Part shown: positions 1 to 10,893 of the stretch, one piece after another
Position numbering within the stretch: the first letter of the stretch is position 1
Layout of the letters: every line of letters starts with the position of its first letter
Assembly: GCA_019828595.1 (NCBI GenBank)
Contig: JAHQRK010000007.1
Location: forward strand, 930,001-994,000
Direction: 5' to 3'
From: Aphanomyces cochlioides
Taxonomy: Eukaryota > Oomycota > Saprolegniomycetes > Saprolegniales > Verrucalvaceae
Length of the DNA: 64,000 bases
The notes under the pieces: generated by a model
What the model was told of the DNA's origin: nothing
Database searches by the model: none
What the model saw: the letters and a program-made list of their open reading frames with translations, nothing else
Made by a program: the position numbers and the translations under genes

Positions 1-72
1 ACTCTCAAACGGAAAGAAGAGCAATATGCTCACACTTGACAACGTGGCCTTCGAGCAAGCATCTATAAAAAC

Positions 73-1222
73 TTGATATCGCACATTCAGTTGCTAAAGA
101 TGGGATACCGACTTGTGAAGCAAGACTTAAACGAAGCCATTTACCAACGAAACGACCAACCGCGGGTTCTTGTCTTCAAGCTTTTCAACGACATGTATGT
201 TCTACAAAACCAAGTCAACGCAGTCAAGACGGACGACAAGTTGATTCGCTGGCACAACAAGCTCAATCATGCAAGTTATGATCAAGTCGCTAAGATCATC
301 AAACCCATTATCGACAAGGAAGAAGACTTGACTACCTCTGAACGCAAGTGTGATGGTTGCCTGCAAGGCCAAGCGAAACGAATGTCGAACAGAATCCAAA
401 ACCACTTAGTCGCTCCCCTGCCTCTTGAAAGTCTGAGCGCAGACTTGTGCGGACCCATCACAACTAAGACAATTCATGGGCAACGATACACGAGCGTTTT
501 CACTGACCATACGTTGAGGTTCATCTTCGCTTGTCTGCTCAAGTCCAAGGACGAGACCATTCTCCACCTAGACGAACTGACGTCAGAACTGGACAATCAA
601 CGTCGCGACTCACGTATCAGCAATATATATTCAGACGGCGGCGGCGAGTACACAAGCGCCAGCTTCGAGCGGCATGCACAGCCAGAGGGATCAAGCAGAA
701 GTTCACAAATGCACACACACCCGAAGAAAACCACTTGGCTGACACGACCAACGAATACCTATTCAACAAAGTCAGAGTATACATGACAATGAGTGGGCTG
801 CCAGCACAACTGTGGGGGTATGCACTTGATCACATTGTGCATGTGTACAACAACACGCCGCAACGCAAGAGCTCTTGAACCAAAGGCCACCATACGAAGT
901 CTTGTTTGCAAAGCCTAGCAGACTGCACATGCTGAAAACATTCGGGTGCCTTGCTTCCATGTATGTGCCAAAGGCCGAGCGCGCGTCCAAGTTGGCCAAT
1001 CCAGCGGTACCATGCGTGTTCATCGGCTACGCAAAGGACAGACTTGGTTACCTCCTCTACAACCCGAAGAAGCGTACCATTCAAACTTCTCGCTCGGTGA
1101 AGTTTGATGAAACCAAGCTTCGAAACTCCAACATGTTCCTTGACAAAGACTTCAAAGCAGGTCGCCTCATCATCCCATCTCATGACTCCACGGGCAGACT
1201 AGCCATGGACGACGAGCTCTAG
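73..1222 (+). pseudogene. Copia GAG-pre-integrase and integrase, frameshifted
   Basis: The first part reads through the HHCC zinc-binding region typical of Copia GAG-pre-integrase (WHNKLNH, then CDGCLQGQAKR near 340-370). It is followed by the start of the integrase core (SADLCGPITT and SVFTDHTLRF) and the second catalytic Asp region (YSDGGGEY near 630). The frame then shifts and continues as GIKQKFTNAHTPEENHLAD, which carries the catalytic Glu. A third segment from 875 holds the integrase C-terminal region (LKTFGCLASMYVPKAE). At least two frameshifts or stops between 640 and 880 make it non-functional. In the living family this protein inserts retrotransposon cDNA in the nucleus. Confidence 0.88.
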
Positions 1223-1687
1223 AATGCTAGATTCAACATCAACGAAGACGAGGAACCAATACCCGAGGAAACGAAGACGAGGAACCAACACCCAAGGACC
1301 GCAGCCGAAGCTGCCGAAACCAGTCTCGAGGACAGAAAGCGAGTAGCGACTCGGAAGTCTACCCGCCTCATCAAAAAGCCAAAGATCTATGAAGTCAACA
1401 ATGTGACCACCAAGCTTGTCGAACCACAAACCTTCAAGGATGTCGACAAAAGCGCCTATCGCAGCGAATGGATCGAAGCAACTAACGCTGAATATCAAGC
1501 CATGCTAGCCAACAACGTGTGGGAACTCGTACCTCTCCCGGCGGGCCGCAAAGCGCTGAAGTGCAAGTGGGTTTGGAAAGCGAAGTACCACGCCAAAGGA
1601 TCTCTTGAGCGCTTCAAAGCACGTCTCTGCCTAAAAGGGTATCTTCAAATTGCCGGGGTTGACTTTACGGACACGTACGCATCTGTA

Positions 1688-2183
1688 ACGTAAACGACCA
1701 ATAATGGCCGATTTTTTCATAGTGTCCGAAATTCCTGTCGTATCTCACCTTCCATAACGAATATCGAAAATCTGGAGGTACCTCGTGAAAGAGGAGATGC
1801 AGGAGAAACCAGTATCATACATGAGAGGTATTGAAATCGAAGAGTGTTTAGATAGAGTGAAGTCAAAGTTGACGCATTGGTTAATTCAAGAACAACCAAT
1901 GGTGGCCGATTTTATGACTTGGAATTTGTATACTTGATGTGAGAGTTTTACCATCATTCTTGTAGGGTTAGGTCCAGACCAAATAAACATGATGAAATGA
2001 TATAATTTTTGAGAGGTATGTGTCATTTACAGAACGATAAGTCTCACTGCAGTATGACATGCTTTGTATAAATTATCAAAAGTTATGAGTTGCTGTCAGT
2101 TTTATCAGTCCAAGAATTACCCAATCAAATTTGAATATAATCGCCCACCATTGGTAAAATCGGCCATTATTGGTCGTTTACGT
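1688..2183. mobile_element. Small inverted-repeat element (MITE-like), TA target duplication
   Basis: The ends are perfect inverted repeats of about 28 bp starting ACGTAAACGACCAATAATGG. They are flanked by TA at 1686-1687 and 2184-2185. Removing the element with one TA rejoins the Copia frame as ASVLRLDSL, matching the family. The interior is AT-rich, has no credible ORF, and contains a second partial copy of the terminal motif near 1889-1911. The TA duplication fits the Tc1/mariner superfamily, so this is probably a non-autonomous member. Confidence 0.85.
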
Positions 2184-2314
2184 TACTTCGCCTTGACTCT
2201 CTCCGACTGTTGTGTGCGCTGGTCGCTACTCTCAACTTACAGTCGTCGACACCGTCCAAGACCCAAGCTGAATGAGACATCCCGGACATAATTTTTGAGA
2301 ACCTGTTGTGCGTC

Positions 2315-2725
2315 TCATCCAATCGTCAGTACTGCAAAAAATGATATTGAGATATATTGAATTATGAAGTTATACAAAGCTATAGAGTTTTTATTTGAAT
2401 CATCCGAGCTGCCACTGAATGAAATTTCCGAATCGTCATCATCAGCCACGGTAAGACTGTCGTCCAAGGCATCCTGACGCCTGATGTACTCGTGTAGCTT
2501 GAAGAGTTCATTGTTGGCTTTGCGGATACAACCATGTATCTTAGAAGCCGTCAATGACAGGAACGCGTGTTGAAGTCTCGTAAGTACATCATTGAACGTT
2601 GCCTTACTTTTCACGTAGCAACGACCGACATATCCCTTCACGTTTGCCCACACTGTTTCGATGGGTTGAAGGTTTGAGTGATGCGGCGGCGTATAGAGAA
2701 CAGTATGGCCGTCACGCTTGGCCAT
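2315..2725 (-). pseudogene. IS630/Tc1-like transposase, C-terminal fragment
   Basis: The translation starts inside the DDE_3 domain and contains the third catalytic block (TPPHHSNLQPIETVWANVK), where NPIE or QPIE supplies the Glu. It then runs into an acidic, low-complexity tail (DDDDSEISFSGSSDD). The first two catalytic Asp blocks are missing, so the gene is 5' truncated, consistent with internal deletion of the host element. The last residues (IIQYISISFFAVLTIG) probably read into non-coding terminal sequence. Confidence 0.75.
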
Positions 2726-2749
2726 GGCACAGACAACAGGTACGACATT

Positions 2750-2801
2750 GGCTTATGCACTAACGAATGAAGAATAAATGGGCTTATGCACTAACGAATG
2801 A
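2750..2801. repeat. Two direct copies of a 21-bp motif
   Basis: GGCTTATGCACTAACGAATGA occurs at 2750-2770 and again at 2781-2801, inside the 877-bp element upstream of its transposase fragment. It may be a subterminal repeat or simple slippage. Confidence 0.8.
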
Positions 2802-3611
2802 GGAGTATCAGTTTCGAATAACTATAATATTAAGGAGGTTTTTCTTTTTTTGAACTTTTCTCTCATAATTTATACTGAATTTTCGTTAATTTATTAATTT
2901 GAAAAGGTTATTGTAATTTGAAGGATCTTTTCTTGTTTTTTACAAACATTCTGAAGTTTGAGGAATTGTAATTCATAAGATATAATGTTTCAAAGCTTCA
3001 TCGATATATATTTCGAATCTCTATGTTTTGTTCTTTCTTCCCATATAAATTTATATATTTCCATAAATTAGTTATTAATTTATGACAGGTTGGGTTCTGG
3101 ACGGTGTCGACGACTGTTAGAGACAGCGCAGCTTGACGTCAAAACAGCGTTAGAGATATCAAGTCGAGGGGAAGACCAACCTGGTGTGCAAGCTCAACAA
3201 GTCCATATACGGGCTTTTACAAGCCCCACGTCAGTGGAACAAGAAACTCAACAACTGCCTTTAGGCAATGGTCTTCAAGCGATGCCACAAAGAACAATGC
3301 ATCTACGTCATGGTGAACTGAGAAAGCAGGAAGATCACTTACCTTGCTGTGTACGTCGACGACATTGTCATCGCGACAAGTTGCAAGAAGACTCTGCATG
3401 CCGTTCGGCAGCACCTGACGCACACGTTTGAGATGACCGACAAAGGCGAGCTCGCATTCCTACTTGGGATGAGAATCCAAAGAGACCGCGGCGCACGTAC
3501 GGTGAAGATATCACAAAACACGTTCGTCGACGAGCTGCTCGTGAAGTTCCACATGCAAGACTGCGATACTGTCCGACGCCACAAGTACAAGTTCTACCAG
3601 CAGACACGGAA

Positions 3612-4297
3612 GTGAGCGACAAGCACGACAATCTGCCATACCGGAGCCTGACGGGGGCACTGCAGTATCTTGTCAGCGCCACCAGGCCAGACATACATGT
3701 AGCCTTCGCCGTGCGTTTCCTGTCGTCGCACAACCATGACTACAATGCAAGTCATTGGAAAATGGCAAAGCGCGTCTTGAAATACCTCAAAGGAACCAGA
3801 GAGCTGGGTATCATGTACAATGGGCGAGCAAGCGCGAAACCCAAAGTGTACAGTGACGCCGATGTTGCGAATGACAAACATGACAGCAAGTCTATCACTG
3901 GGTCAATCATTATCATGGTTGAAGGTGCAATCGCGTACATGTCAAGAAAGCAGAGTCTCGTCGGCCAAAGCACCACCGAAGTAGAGTTCATTGCCGCGGC
4001 CGAAAGCGCAAACCTGATCTGGTGGCACGAGCTCCTTCAAGAAATGAAAGTCAAGATCAACTTACCGATCGACATGTTCGTTGACAACCAAAGCGCCATC
4101 CAAGTCGCAAAAGCAACAGCGACTCACAGCCGCACGAACATATTCGACTGTGTTTCCACTGCTTGAGGGATCTTGTCGAAGAAAACATGGTGAACCTACA
4201 ATACATAGGCACGAAAGATCAGATCGCTAACATCTTCACGAAAGTTCAAACCCGTGAAGTCTTCGAAATGCATCGACAACGTCTCGGCATGCGCTAA
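3612..4297 (+). pseudogene. Copia RNase H region
   Basis: The sequence shows the end of Copia pol: YRSLTGALQYLVSATRPDI, then VYSDADVANDKHDSKSITG (RNase H Asp), STTEVEFIAAAESANLIWW (Glu) and MFVDNQSAIQVAKATA (Asp). After a frameshift near 4160 it continues to YIGTKDQIANIFTK, the conserved Copia C-terminus, and stops at 4295-4297. The domain itself looks well kept compared with the reverse transcriptase upstream. RNase H removes the RNA strand during reverse transcription. Confidence 0.88.
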
Positions 4298-5217
4298 ACC
4301 ACGGAACATGCTTAGAAGCAACGAAAGTTCACTAAGCAAAGTAATGAATATCATCCGTCAAACAAGCGTGTACCTTATGTGGGCGCAAGATAAATCGATA
4401 GCGAAATGACATCCAAAATGGTGCTGAATCAAAATGCCAAACGGCGACAAAGGAGGAGTTCCAAGAGAGAGAGATAAAAAGGGAAAAGAGGTGAATCTGG
4501 AGGCCGCTCCACAAATACCACACATACCTGTGATGGCCATTCGATCATTGCAACAGGAGACGCGCAGCACATGGCTGTCGAGGCTCGACACCGGTGATGT
4601 GACCAGGAAAGCTGAAAGTCGCCACCACCTTCTCGATTTCAGCGGGCGCATCACGCAGCCTACACGACCCCCCAACCACAGGGGCGCCACCATCAGCTCG
4701 CGGACAACCACAAGCAGGCGAGGCAAAGTGGACCCATGGTCCACCCCTTCACGGCAAATCCATGGGCCACAGGGCAATCACCTCCCTGTGACCCCCATCA
4801 AACTGCGTGTCGATGCTGTAGCTGGTCAGAGAATCGCTGAATGAAAAGGTGACTGCGGGTGTTCATCTCCCGACAGCACGCAAAAACGGTAGCTGGTAGG
4901 TGCCTGAGGGTGCTCATCCCCCTTCAGATCACCGACACTGATAAGTCGCTCATGTCTCCTTGGCCTTGATCGACACATTCATCTACAATTCTCCCATGAG
5001 ATCAACGGCGGACGCTGGGGCGCTGAACTCACGTCCAAACTGCCACTCAAAGGAAGTTACAATGGTGGGCAATATCTAATTTTGACCAATCAGATGCCTA
5101 CACGATTTGCTTGCCCATGCGCTGAATCCACTGGCTCTGGAGGCAATGTTCAGGACCGCAGATTAACGAGAATACACTGGAATTTACTCTCCTGTGTTTA
5201 AAGCTTTTTGTAAAAGA
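4298..5217. other. No recognised gene; possible Copia 3' end
   Basis: This stretch follows the Copia stop and precedes the first Harbinger remnant. An open frame at 4434-4844 (+) has no recognisable motif. A loosely repeated pair starting GTAGCTGGT (about 4811 and 4890), each followed by a GGGTG(T/C)TCATC motif, suggests a diverged short tandem duplication. Part may be a degraded 3' LTR, but I see no matching 5' LTR to prove it. Confidence 0.4.
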
Positions 5218-5507
5218 ATGCCTGTCGAGTGTGCTTTGGGAGACTGAAAGAATGCTTCCGAATTTTGAAAACTGTGATGAATGAGCGCACCCTGGGTCAA
5301 ACTATCAACGTTACCATGAGTTGCTTCGTTCTACACAACATGCTGCTTTACGTCAAGGACAATTTGTACGACGATCCATGTGACATCCGAGATAGAAACT
5401 TGCATACACAACCAGTAGATAATCGTGATGTAGAGACAAATAAGGTGATACAATGCGCTGCAACTGGGAAACGACTACAGATAGCTATGGTGATGAATAA
5501 CAAGTAG
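5218..5507 (+). pseudogene. Harbinger transposase (DDE_4), C-terminal fragment
   Basis: Starting at MPVEC (5218), a one-base shift leads into CFGRLKECFRILKTVM, the conserved third catalytic block (Glu of VECAFGRLKE) of Harbinger nucleases. It then continues through SCFVLHNMLL to the C-terminus. It aligns along its length with 22427-22709. Only the last third of the protein is present, so it cannot act. Confidence 0.85.
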
Positions 5508-5512
5508 ATGTA

Positions 5513-6290
5513 TTATTGTTTTGATGGAGCCATGTGATTCAAAGTTTGTGCCATCAAAGCAGATTGATCTTCAATAGCTTTGAGCACATCGCTCAGAGAC
5601 ACAGACTCTTCTTGAACAATGGGTGTAGCTTGGGCAGGTGTCGCCAGAGCCACTCCAAGTGATACTAACCCATCCTTGATGGCATTCAAAACCAGATGCA
5701 AGTGCCACAGCAGTCGACTTTTGTTTCTTTGCATTACGGCCACTGTCAAGCTCTTCAGAGCTTACTCTTTTCGTTGGCTTGTTCATATCATCTAAATATA
5801 GATGAGTTCTATAACATATGGGCTCATGTATGCTCGAGTTACCACTTAGGCTTTGCTTCAATGGAGGCTGGTCATCGTCAGTCGATAGCAACGACTCGCG
5901 CTGGATTCCTCGTTTTTCAGACCAATACTCTAACATGATGTCCATATTGGAAGGCTGTTTAGTTAACTTTCCATTCCCGTTGGCATTGGAGTGAACGGTT
6001 TTGATGTTGAGCACTCAGATTTCATGCGTGCGAACTAAGTTAGCATAAATCGAGCTCCTATATGTTTGGTTTACCTTGTCCTGAATTTGCTTTGACGTGA
6101 CCGTACGATCCATTGCTACACTGAGTTCTGCTGCGAGCGATGCATAAGCTAACTTCTTTTGGTTGTTGTTCTTGGAGTCGAACAACGATGCAAGCGGCGA
6201 CTTGTACCGTAGTTCGATAAGCTTCCCTACGCTTGTGTTGCACCAGAACAACGGCAGCTCATCCTTTAATCTTAGTCCCTTCGGGGACAC
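5513..6290 (-). pseudogene. Harbinger Myb/SANT-like accessory protein, broken
   Basis: On the minus strand, 6290-6015 encodes a trihelix-like region (LRYKSPLASLFDSKNNNQKK, AAELSVAMDRTVTSKQIQDK). The parts at 6014-5571 and 5749-5513 continue it in shifted frames (MLEYWSEKRGIQRESLLS, then LSDVLKAIEDQSALMAQTL). The same order is seen in the better copy at 22733-23655, where introns join the parts. In this superfamily the Myb-like protein imports and assists the transposase at the element ends. Frameshifts near 5700 and at the first junction make this copy defective. Confidence 0.78.
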
Positions 6291-6587
6291 CTCGTGGACA
6301 GTTTCATGGTTGGTTTCTATACAGAAGTCGTGAGTTGTCGTGGAGTGAAGCGGTCATACCATTGTATGGATCCATTGGAAGGGACGAATGAAAGAGACTG
6401 ACAGTAACTGGCAAGGACAATTCGTTCACGCCTCGCAACCACGATCATGAGCATGAACTTTAACCAGAAATCCGGATAAATCAGCCAATCATAATTTACG
6501 ACATGAATGTGCAGTGACAGGAACGATTCCCCGACCAGCCTCTAAGCTCCAAGCAGGCATGGCACAATCTAAGCAAGTCATTTTTGT

Positions 6588-7285
6588 TCATTTGTAATGG
6601 TTCCTTCCAACACACACTCGTTTGAAGCGATTGACCCAATCGGCGATAGAAGCTTGCTGCGCTTCAGCAACAAGCTTTCTAGTGAACTAAAATATGGGAG
6701 GTTAAAGAAGTTTGATCCACAGCATTGTACCTGAACTAGAATCCTTTGTGGGAGGAGCTCAAGAGACAAAAGGAGCTTGTTAGCGTCGCGTGGCTTGTCA
6801 ACTTGGGCCTGTAAAAAGGAAGCAACATTCTCGAAGTCTTCACCAGCTAAAAAATATTGCTCTTGGGGTCGTTCCACCCGCACAAACAGCTTATTTGGAG
6901 CTTGACCATTAAGATGAGCAAGCTAAAAAATCCATAAAACATAATTTTAGCTATCCTACCACACATGTGCCTTGAGCGAACAAACTGTACTCCTGCAATG
7001 CTTTCATAAGTTTCGACTTCTTTCTTGCGATACATCGAGAGCGTGGAGCTTTCGTGAAGGTAAAAGCATGTTCGTGGTTGACAACTCGTAAAATTTGGTG
7101 AATTTTGATTGGGAAAGGAATATTGTCCAAAATTTCGTTGACTACCTGGATCAAGTAGAAGTTACAATGAGCAAAATATGAAAATGTCGGCTCGATTCCT
7201 TTCTCAATGCATTCGCTTGCAAGCACAGAACACAACGAAAGTAGCGCCTTCCCTGGTTTGACAAAATCTACAATGGCTCTTGAAG
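6588..7285 (-). CDS. Unrecognised spliced gene, 5' end not found
   Basis: Three minus-strand segments, 7285-6960, 6922-6731 and 6686-6588, join in frame through two canonical introns (37 and 44 bp, both GTA...TAG). The joined reading gives about 205 residues ending ...RFKRVCVGRNHYK. A splice acceptor at 7287-7286 implies a further upstream exon, which I could not locate before the Merlin remnant begins at 7381. No domain is recognised. The middle region GTCVLAHLNGQAPNK, LFVRVERPQEQYFLAGEDFE looks like ordinary soluble protein. The clean splicing argues for a real gene or a fairly recent fragment of one. Confidence 0.5.
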
Positions 7286-7380
7286 CTATTCAAGTCATTA
7301 AACATTTAATATATCTTTTTGCACTTCTTGGATTTGCACTATTAACATTCTCTGTATAGGTTGGCCTACTTAGGTCTAAC

Positions 7381-8330
7381 ATGTCTTGTCCTAAGTGTGG
7401 TAATACAATGAAGTTGTCGTCTGATAAGTAGCGTTGGCGTTGTCGCCGCGACCTCCTGCAAAGTTGATCTCAGCGTGCCTGCGAACTCTTAAGTTTGCCA
7501 AGTCCAATCTGGAACTGTCCAAAATAAGACTCATTCTGTATTATTGGGCATCAACGAAGTCAAGCGTGGACTATCACGATGCATCACACACCATAGTTAG
7601 CAAGTGGTTTCAGTTTTACCGGGAAATCTGCAGCAGAGAAATGCGTAAATGCACTGTGAAGTTACCGCTAAAAAATTATTCTTCGCTAGATATTATGGAT
7701 TTGCTAGAAATTTCCCACTTTGGATTGATTTTTTGTATCAATCTCCAATCGCGCCAATACATGGGATGAATGAAAATTAGAACAGTACTCTCTCTCTCAT
7801 GGGAACAGTACTTTCTCTCAAATTTTATTCAGCCAATCACAATCGCCCAAAATATATATTAGCCAATTGCGTCGATTGATGAATCGATCCGCCGGCGTGA
7901 TTCGATTGAACGGGGTCTGGAAATTCGTATCAAATCAACAATATAATGTTTCAAAATTTATTAGACGGGTGGGGTTGGATCTATAGTCGAAATCGATGAG
8001 ATGCCCCTGAAGAAGTCCAAATATGGCCGGGATACACAACGAGAAGACCGCTGGCTATTCGGAGGAGTCGACACAGGGACGAAGAAATGGTTCGGCGTGT
8101 TGAAAGTCAATGATCAGACACGTCCAAGGCTCGTTCCAATTATAGCCTATCAAATTCGCCAAGGTTCGTTATATTCAAACTATTTTATCCAATCATGTTA
8201 TAGGAACATTGATTGTATCCGACAAATTCAGCGCTTATGTGTCGGCCAACAAGCGCAACATGTTGGCCAAAAATCCAGCCCTCGCTCGAATGGGATTGGT
8301 CACTTGTTAGTAATAATACACATGTAATTT
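7381..8330 (+). pseudogene. Merlin (IS1016/ISXO2-like) transposase remnant
   Basis: It begins MSCPKCGNTMKLSSDK, followed by a stop and RWRCRR, which is the N-terminal zinc ribbon of Merlin transposases with a Tyr codon turned into TAG. The helical middle region follows (LYYWASTKSSVDY, SKWFQFYREICS). From 7988 comes the first catalytic block VEIDEMPLKKSKYGR, then DRWLFGGVDTGTKKWFGV. A 40-bp GT-AG intron near 8165-8204 leads to GTLIVSDKFSAYVSANK with the second Asp. The C-terminal Glu block is absent. Several stops break it, so it is an inactive, truncated copy. Confidence 0.8.
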
Positions 8331-8439
8331 TAGAGGTTTCGTGATAATTTCGTGAACCCCTCAATACCTCTACACCATTGCCCGGGCAAGTTGGTCTTTT
8401 CAGCGACCAATGTGGTTTCGAAGTTTGAAAACCTTCAAT

Positions 8440-8703
8440 AGAGAGTTTTCGGAGACCCAAAAGTTGACTTTAGATAAACATTTTCCTCTAAAAACTAATT
8501 ATCCTGTAGAAATACATAAGTCGAGATTCGGATCTTAAGTCGTGATCAGATTGACTTAGCGGGCCTTTAAGTCGAACTCTGTATTGACTTAGTACAACTA
8601 GGAACTTTCCTAATCTCAAGACAAGATAGTCCGAAAATTGACATTTTCTAAATAGGACTTTGCTTAAGTCAAAGTCAATATTGGTTTAACCCGAAAACTC
8701 TCT
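8440..8703. mobile_element. MITE of 264 bp, AAT target duplication, empty site present in window
   Basis: The ends are inverted repeats beginning AGAGAGTTTTCGG, flanked by AAT at 8437-8439 and 8704-8706. The surrounding sequence recurs uninterrupted, on the other strand, at about 42270-42423 (CCTTCAATGTTCG), giving a direct empty-site comparison. There is no ORF. Confidence 0.88.
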
Positions 8704-8725
8704 AATGTTCGTAGTTGAACTTGAC

Positions 8726-9872
8726 TTAGTTGCAAGCAAAGTGGTTTATTTTGCATGCAATGTGGTCCCCTGTAGAATCAAATATGAATGATTTATTAAC
8801 AAAAAGGGTTATTCTCCATAGTGCATGTCCTCCATTCGACTTGCGGCATGAACTGATCGAAGGCAGTGGAGCGACATTTGCGTGGTTAAGACAGGTGTGA
8901 TGTGTGATGCATGGCAGTGTATCACGCGCTGCTCTCTCAAGAAGGCTCATGTGCGCCGCTGTCATGCTAGCGAAGTCGCCAGCGGCGAACATTTCGCTTC
9001 TTCTGGGTGCAATGTAAGACTTGATCTTTGACTTGAGCACACTGAAACATCCCTCGATAGGGTTGCACATTGGAGAGTACGGACCAAGGCGCAAAAGAAC
9101 ACAATCATCGTGCCAAGGCGTCAAGGTTTCAGTTTGATTGTGCGCTGGGGCATTGTCAAGGACAATGACGATTCTCTTGCCGGCAAAATCGATATCAAAG
9201 CTTAGCAGCGCTTTCACGGCATTGTAAATGTCGCTCACAAACAAAGCATTTTGCTCCATGCGAATGCTGCCACGCTGCATACGATGCAAAACAAGTCCGT
9301 GAGTAGTTGACACAGCACATTGCAGCTGCAAATTCGCACCGTGTGACGGAGGGAGGACGGCGGTGGCACGCTCTCCAGGTTTGGATCTTCCTTGGGTACG
9401 CTTGCAACAAATTGTAGTTATTCTCATCAAAATACACGATGTAGTCACCGGCTGTAATATGCTCGAGGAGTTTGTCTGCAAAGACTTTTCTCTTCGCTTT
9501 GTTCTTTTCGTTGTTACATGTTGAGGGCTCGATACGAACTTGCTTGACAGTATAAAGCATTCCACAGAGCTTTCTGCTTATTGTGGACGTCGAGATGTCC
9601 ACATTAAATTCATCGGATATCTTGTTCTTCATGAAATCAAGTGTGTACTGGCAACACTCGTTGAGGTAGTGCTCCAGTCGAGATAGAATTGCAGGGGTAA
9701 CCTTCACGCATGACTCTCGAATCCCTCCTCGCTTCAGGACAGAGGAAAGATTTTGGCTGATGATACGCCGAGCAGTAGTCACGGGGACTCCGTTGTGTTT
9801 TGCTACTATCAGCCAGTCTTCTCTGGCATGATAGCCAGCCAAGACACGAGCCTTTTCGATCTCCGTCGGCAT
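8726..9872 (-). pseudogene. IS630/Tc1-like transposase, one frameshift
   Basis: The minus-strand reading starts at 9872 with a helix-turn-helix region (LAGYHAREDWLIVAKHNG, TTARRI) and the first catalytic block YIVYFDENNYNL. A frameshift near 9405-9420 then moves to the frame with GRSKPGERATAVLPPSHG, followed by VIVLDNAPAHNQ (second Asp) and GPYSPMCNPIEG (third, Glu). All three catalytic residues survive, so only the shift disables the gene. The left end of the host element is probably the CACCATTGCCCGGG sequence at 8373-8386, next to a TA; the right end was not found. Confidence 0.82.
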
Positions 9873-10238
9873 GACAACAACTTTGATAATCTACGCATGC
9901 ATTGACTAGTGCTGAAATGGCGCGTGCTTCATGACAGTAACTTGACCGCCAAAAATATCCTTCATCAGTTAATAAATCATGTCGTCTTGAGATGTATCTG
10001 CGATGCTTCACGAGGTAATATAGATGAGGGAGAAACTCAAAAGCTCTTCGAAACGTTGGTGATGAGTGATACATGACGATGAACATCTCCAATTGATGAA
10101 GGATTTCGGCTCGTGCTGACTTTCGAGTCATTGTTTTTTCTTCCAGCCAGTTCAGCGGATGTGGCTGACAAACTCAAACTCCTCTCACAGTGTTTTCAGT
10201 CAGCACGATTTTGATTGGCTGCTGTGATTTGTCTGCCA

Positions 10239-10267
10239 CAGCCGCTGAAGCCACTGTGAGAACCTCT
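10239..10267 (-). repeat. 29-bp terminal-like repeat shared with 38194-38222
   Basis: The minus-strand sequence AGAGGTTCTCACAGTGGCTT differs at one position (over 29 bp) from 38194-38222, which lies just outside the third Harbinger-type gene pair. It is probably the terminal repeat of one DNA transposon family. Confidence 0.65.
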
Positions 10268-10670
10268 ATTGATTACGAGAATTGATTGAATAAAATAGAT
10301 ATAATTTTATCCAGTAAGGTCGTGCGCGATGTCTATCCAGCAAAATCCAATCACAATACATTTTATTCGAATATTCCAATGCATATTTGAAATCATTTTT
10401 AATTCAAGTCAAACATTGAGTCTCTGGTCAAGAGGTCTAGTGATATCGATTGTACTAGCTTTTTCCTCAACACGGAAAGTGATATCTCCACATGTCATAG
10501 CTCTGTAGATGTGACCAGGCAAGAGGAGCCAAATTCCGCTTGACTGTCTGTGGGTGAAGACGATTACATGAAGGAAATCAAAACGACTTTTCATTGGCTT
10601 AAATTAATTAAATCGGTATCTCATTGGATGAAAATTGAAACACTATTTGTTGACACATTGGTGTTGACCA

Positions 10671-10705
10671 CAAGACAGACAAGCAGACAGACAGACAGAC
10701 AGACC
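10671..10705. repeat. CAGA-type microsatellite
   Basis: Imperfect (CAGA)n tract. The interval 10268-10741 around it holds no recognisable gene. Confidence 0.9.
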
Positions 10706-10893
10706 CCTAAGTTCCGAAGGAATGGCCTAGGAAATCAAACATTGGGTGACTCCTGGAAGTCAAAATTCTATTTTCTTTATAAATAAATTTTGAAATTGAA
10801 AACAGACTTTCATGCAAAAACAATTTCGAAATCATTTTCAATTTCCATTTCTATTTTTAGTACACGGAATTACACTCATTCTCATTTCTTATT

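Larger units (their letters stand above)
2240..3116. mobile_element. DNA transposon of 877 bp with TTA (or TA) duplication
   Basis: The inverted ends begin CAGTCGTCGACACCGTCC and are flanked by TTA at 2237-2239 and 3117-3119. Excision rejoins Copia as ALVATLNLETAQLDVKTA, the usual order of that family, so the ends are well supported. The interior holds the 3' part of an IS630-like transposase on the minus strand plus about 350 bp of AT-rich DNA, so this looks like an internally deleted derivative. TTA is typical of PIF/Harbinger while the coding fragment is DDE_3. The last T is shared, so a TA duplication cannot be excluded. Confidence 0.8.
1403..3615 (+). pseudogene. Copia reverse transcriptase, split by two DNA elements
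   Basis: The segment at 1403-1690 carries the RVT_2 N-terminus (LANNVWELVPLP, KCKWVWKAKYHAKG, ERFKARL). The reading resumes at 2186 (LRLDSLRLLCALVATLNL) and again at 3120 (ETAQLDVKTAL), then continues as [20 protein letters not shown] in another frame. The catalytic YVDD box (MYVDDIVIA) is at about 3349-3375. Besides the two insertions there is an apparent internal deletion after the DVKTA motif near 3145, a stop near 3262 and a frameshift before the YVDD segment. Living members copy retrotransposon RNA into DNA in virus-like particles; this copy cannot. Confidence 0.85.
1..4297 (+). mobile_element. Ty1/Copia LTR retrotransposon, decayed, with two nested insertions
   Basis: The Copia domain order runs left to right: GAG-pre-integrase zinc site, integrase core, reverse transcriptase, RNase H, ending at a stop at 4295-4297. 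The coding frame is broken by frameshifts and small deletions. Two DNA elements (1688-2183 and 2240-3116) split the reverse transcriptase region, and removing each with one target duplication rejoins the frame. The gag part and the 5' LTR lie outside the window, and I could not define a 3' LTR. The copy is an inactive fossil that dates the insertions within it. Confidence 0.9.
5218..6540. mobile_element. PIF/Harbinger element, left-truncated copy
   Basis: The copy keeps the 3' end of the transposase (+), the convergent Myb-like gene (-) and a right terminal repeat ending CCCCGACCAGCC at 6540. That repeat matches the terminus of the complete element at 19370-23894 (GGCCCTGGTCGGGGAA). The left half is missing. 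The gene order is the same as in the complete copy. Confidence 0.82.

Noticed and set aside
4434..4844. 136-codon plus-strand frame as a gene
   Set aside because: A frame of equal length runs on the opposite strand, no motif is seen, and it lies where a Copia LTR would be.
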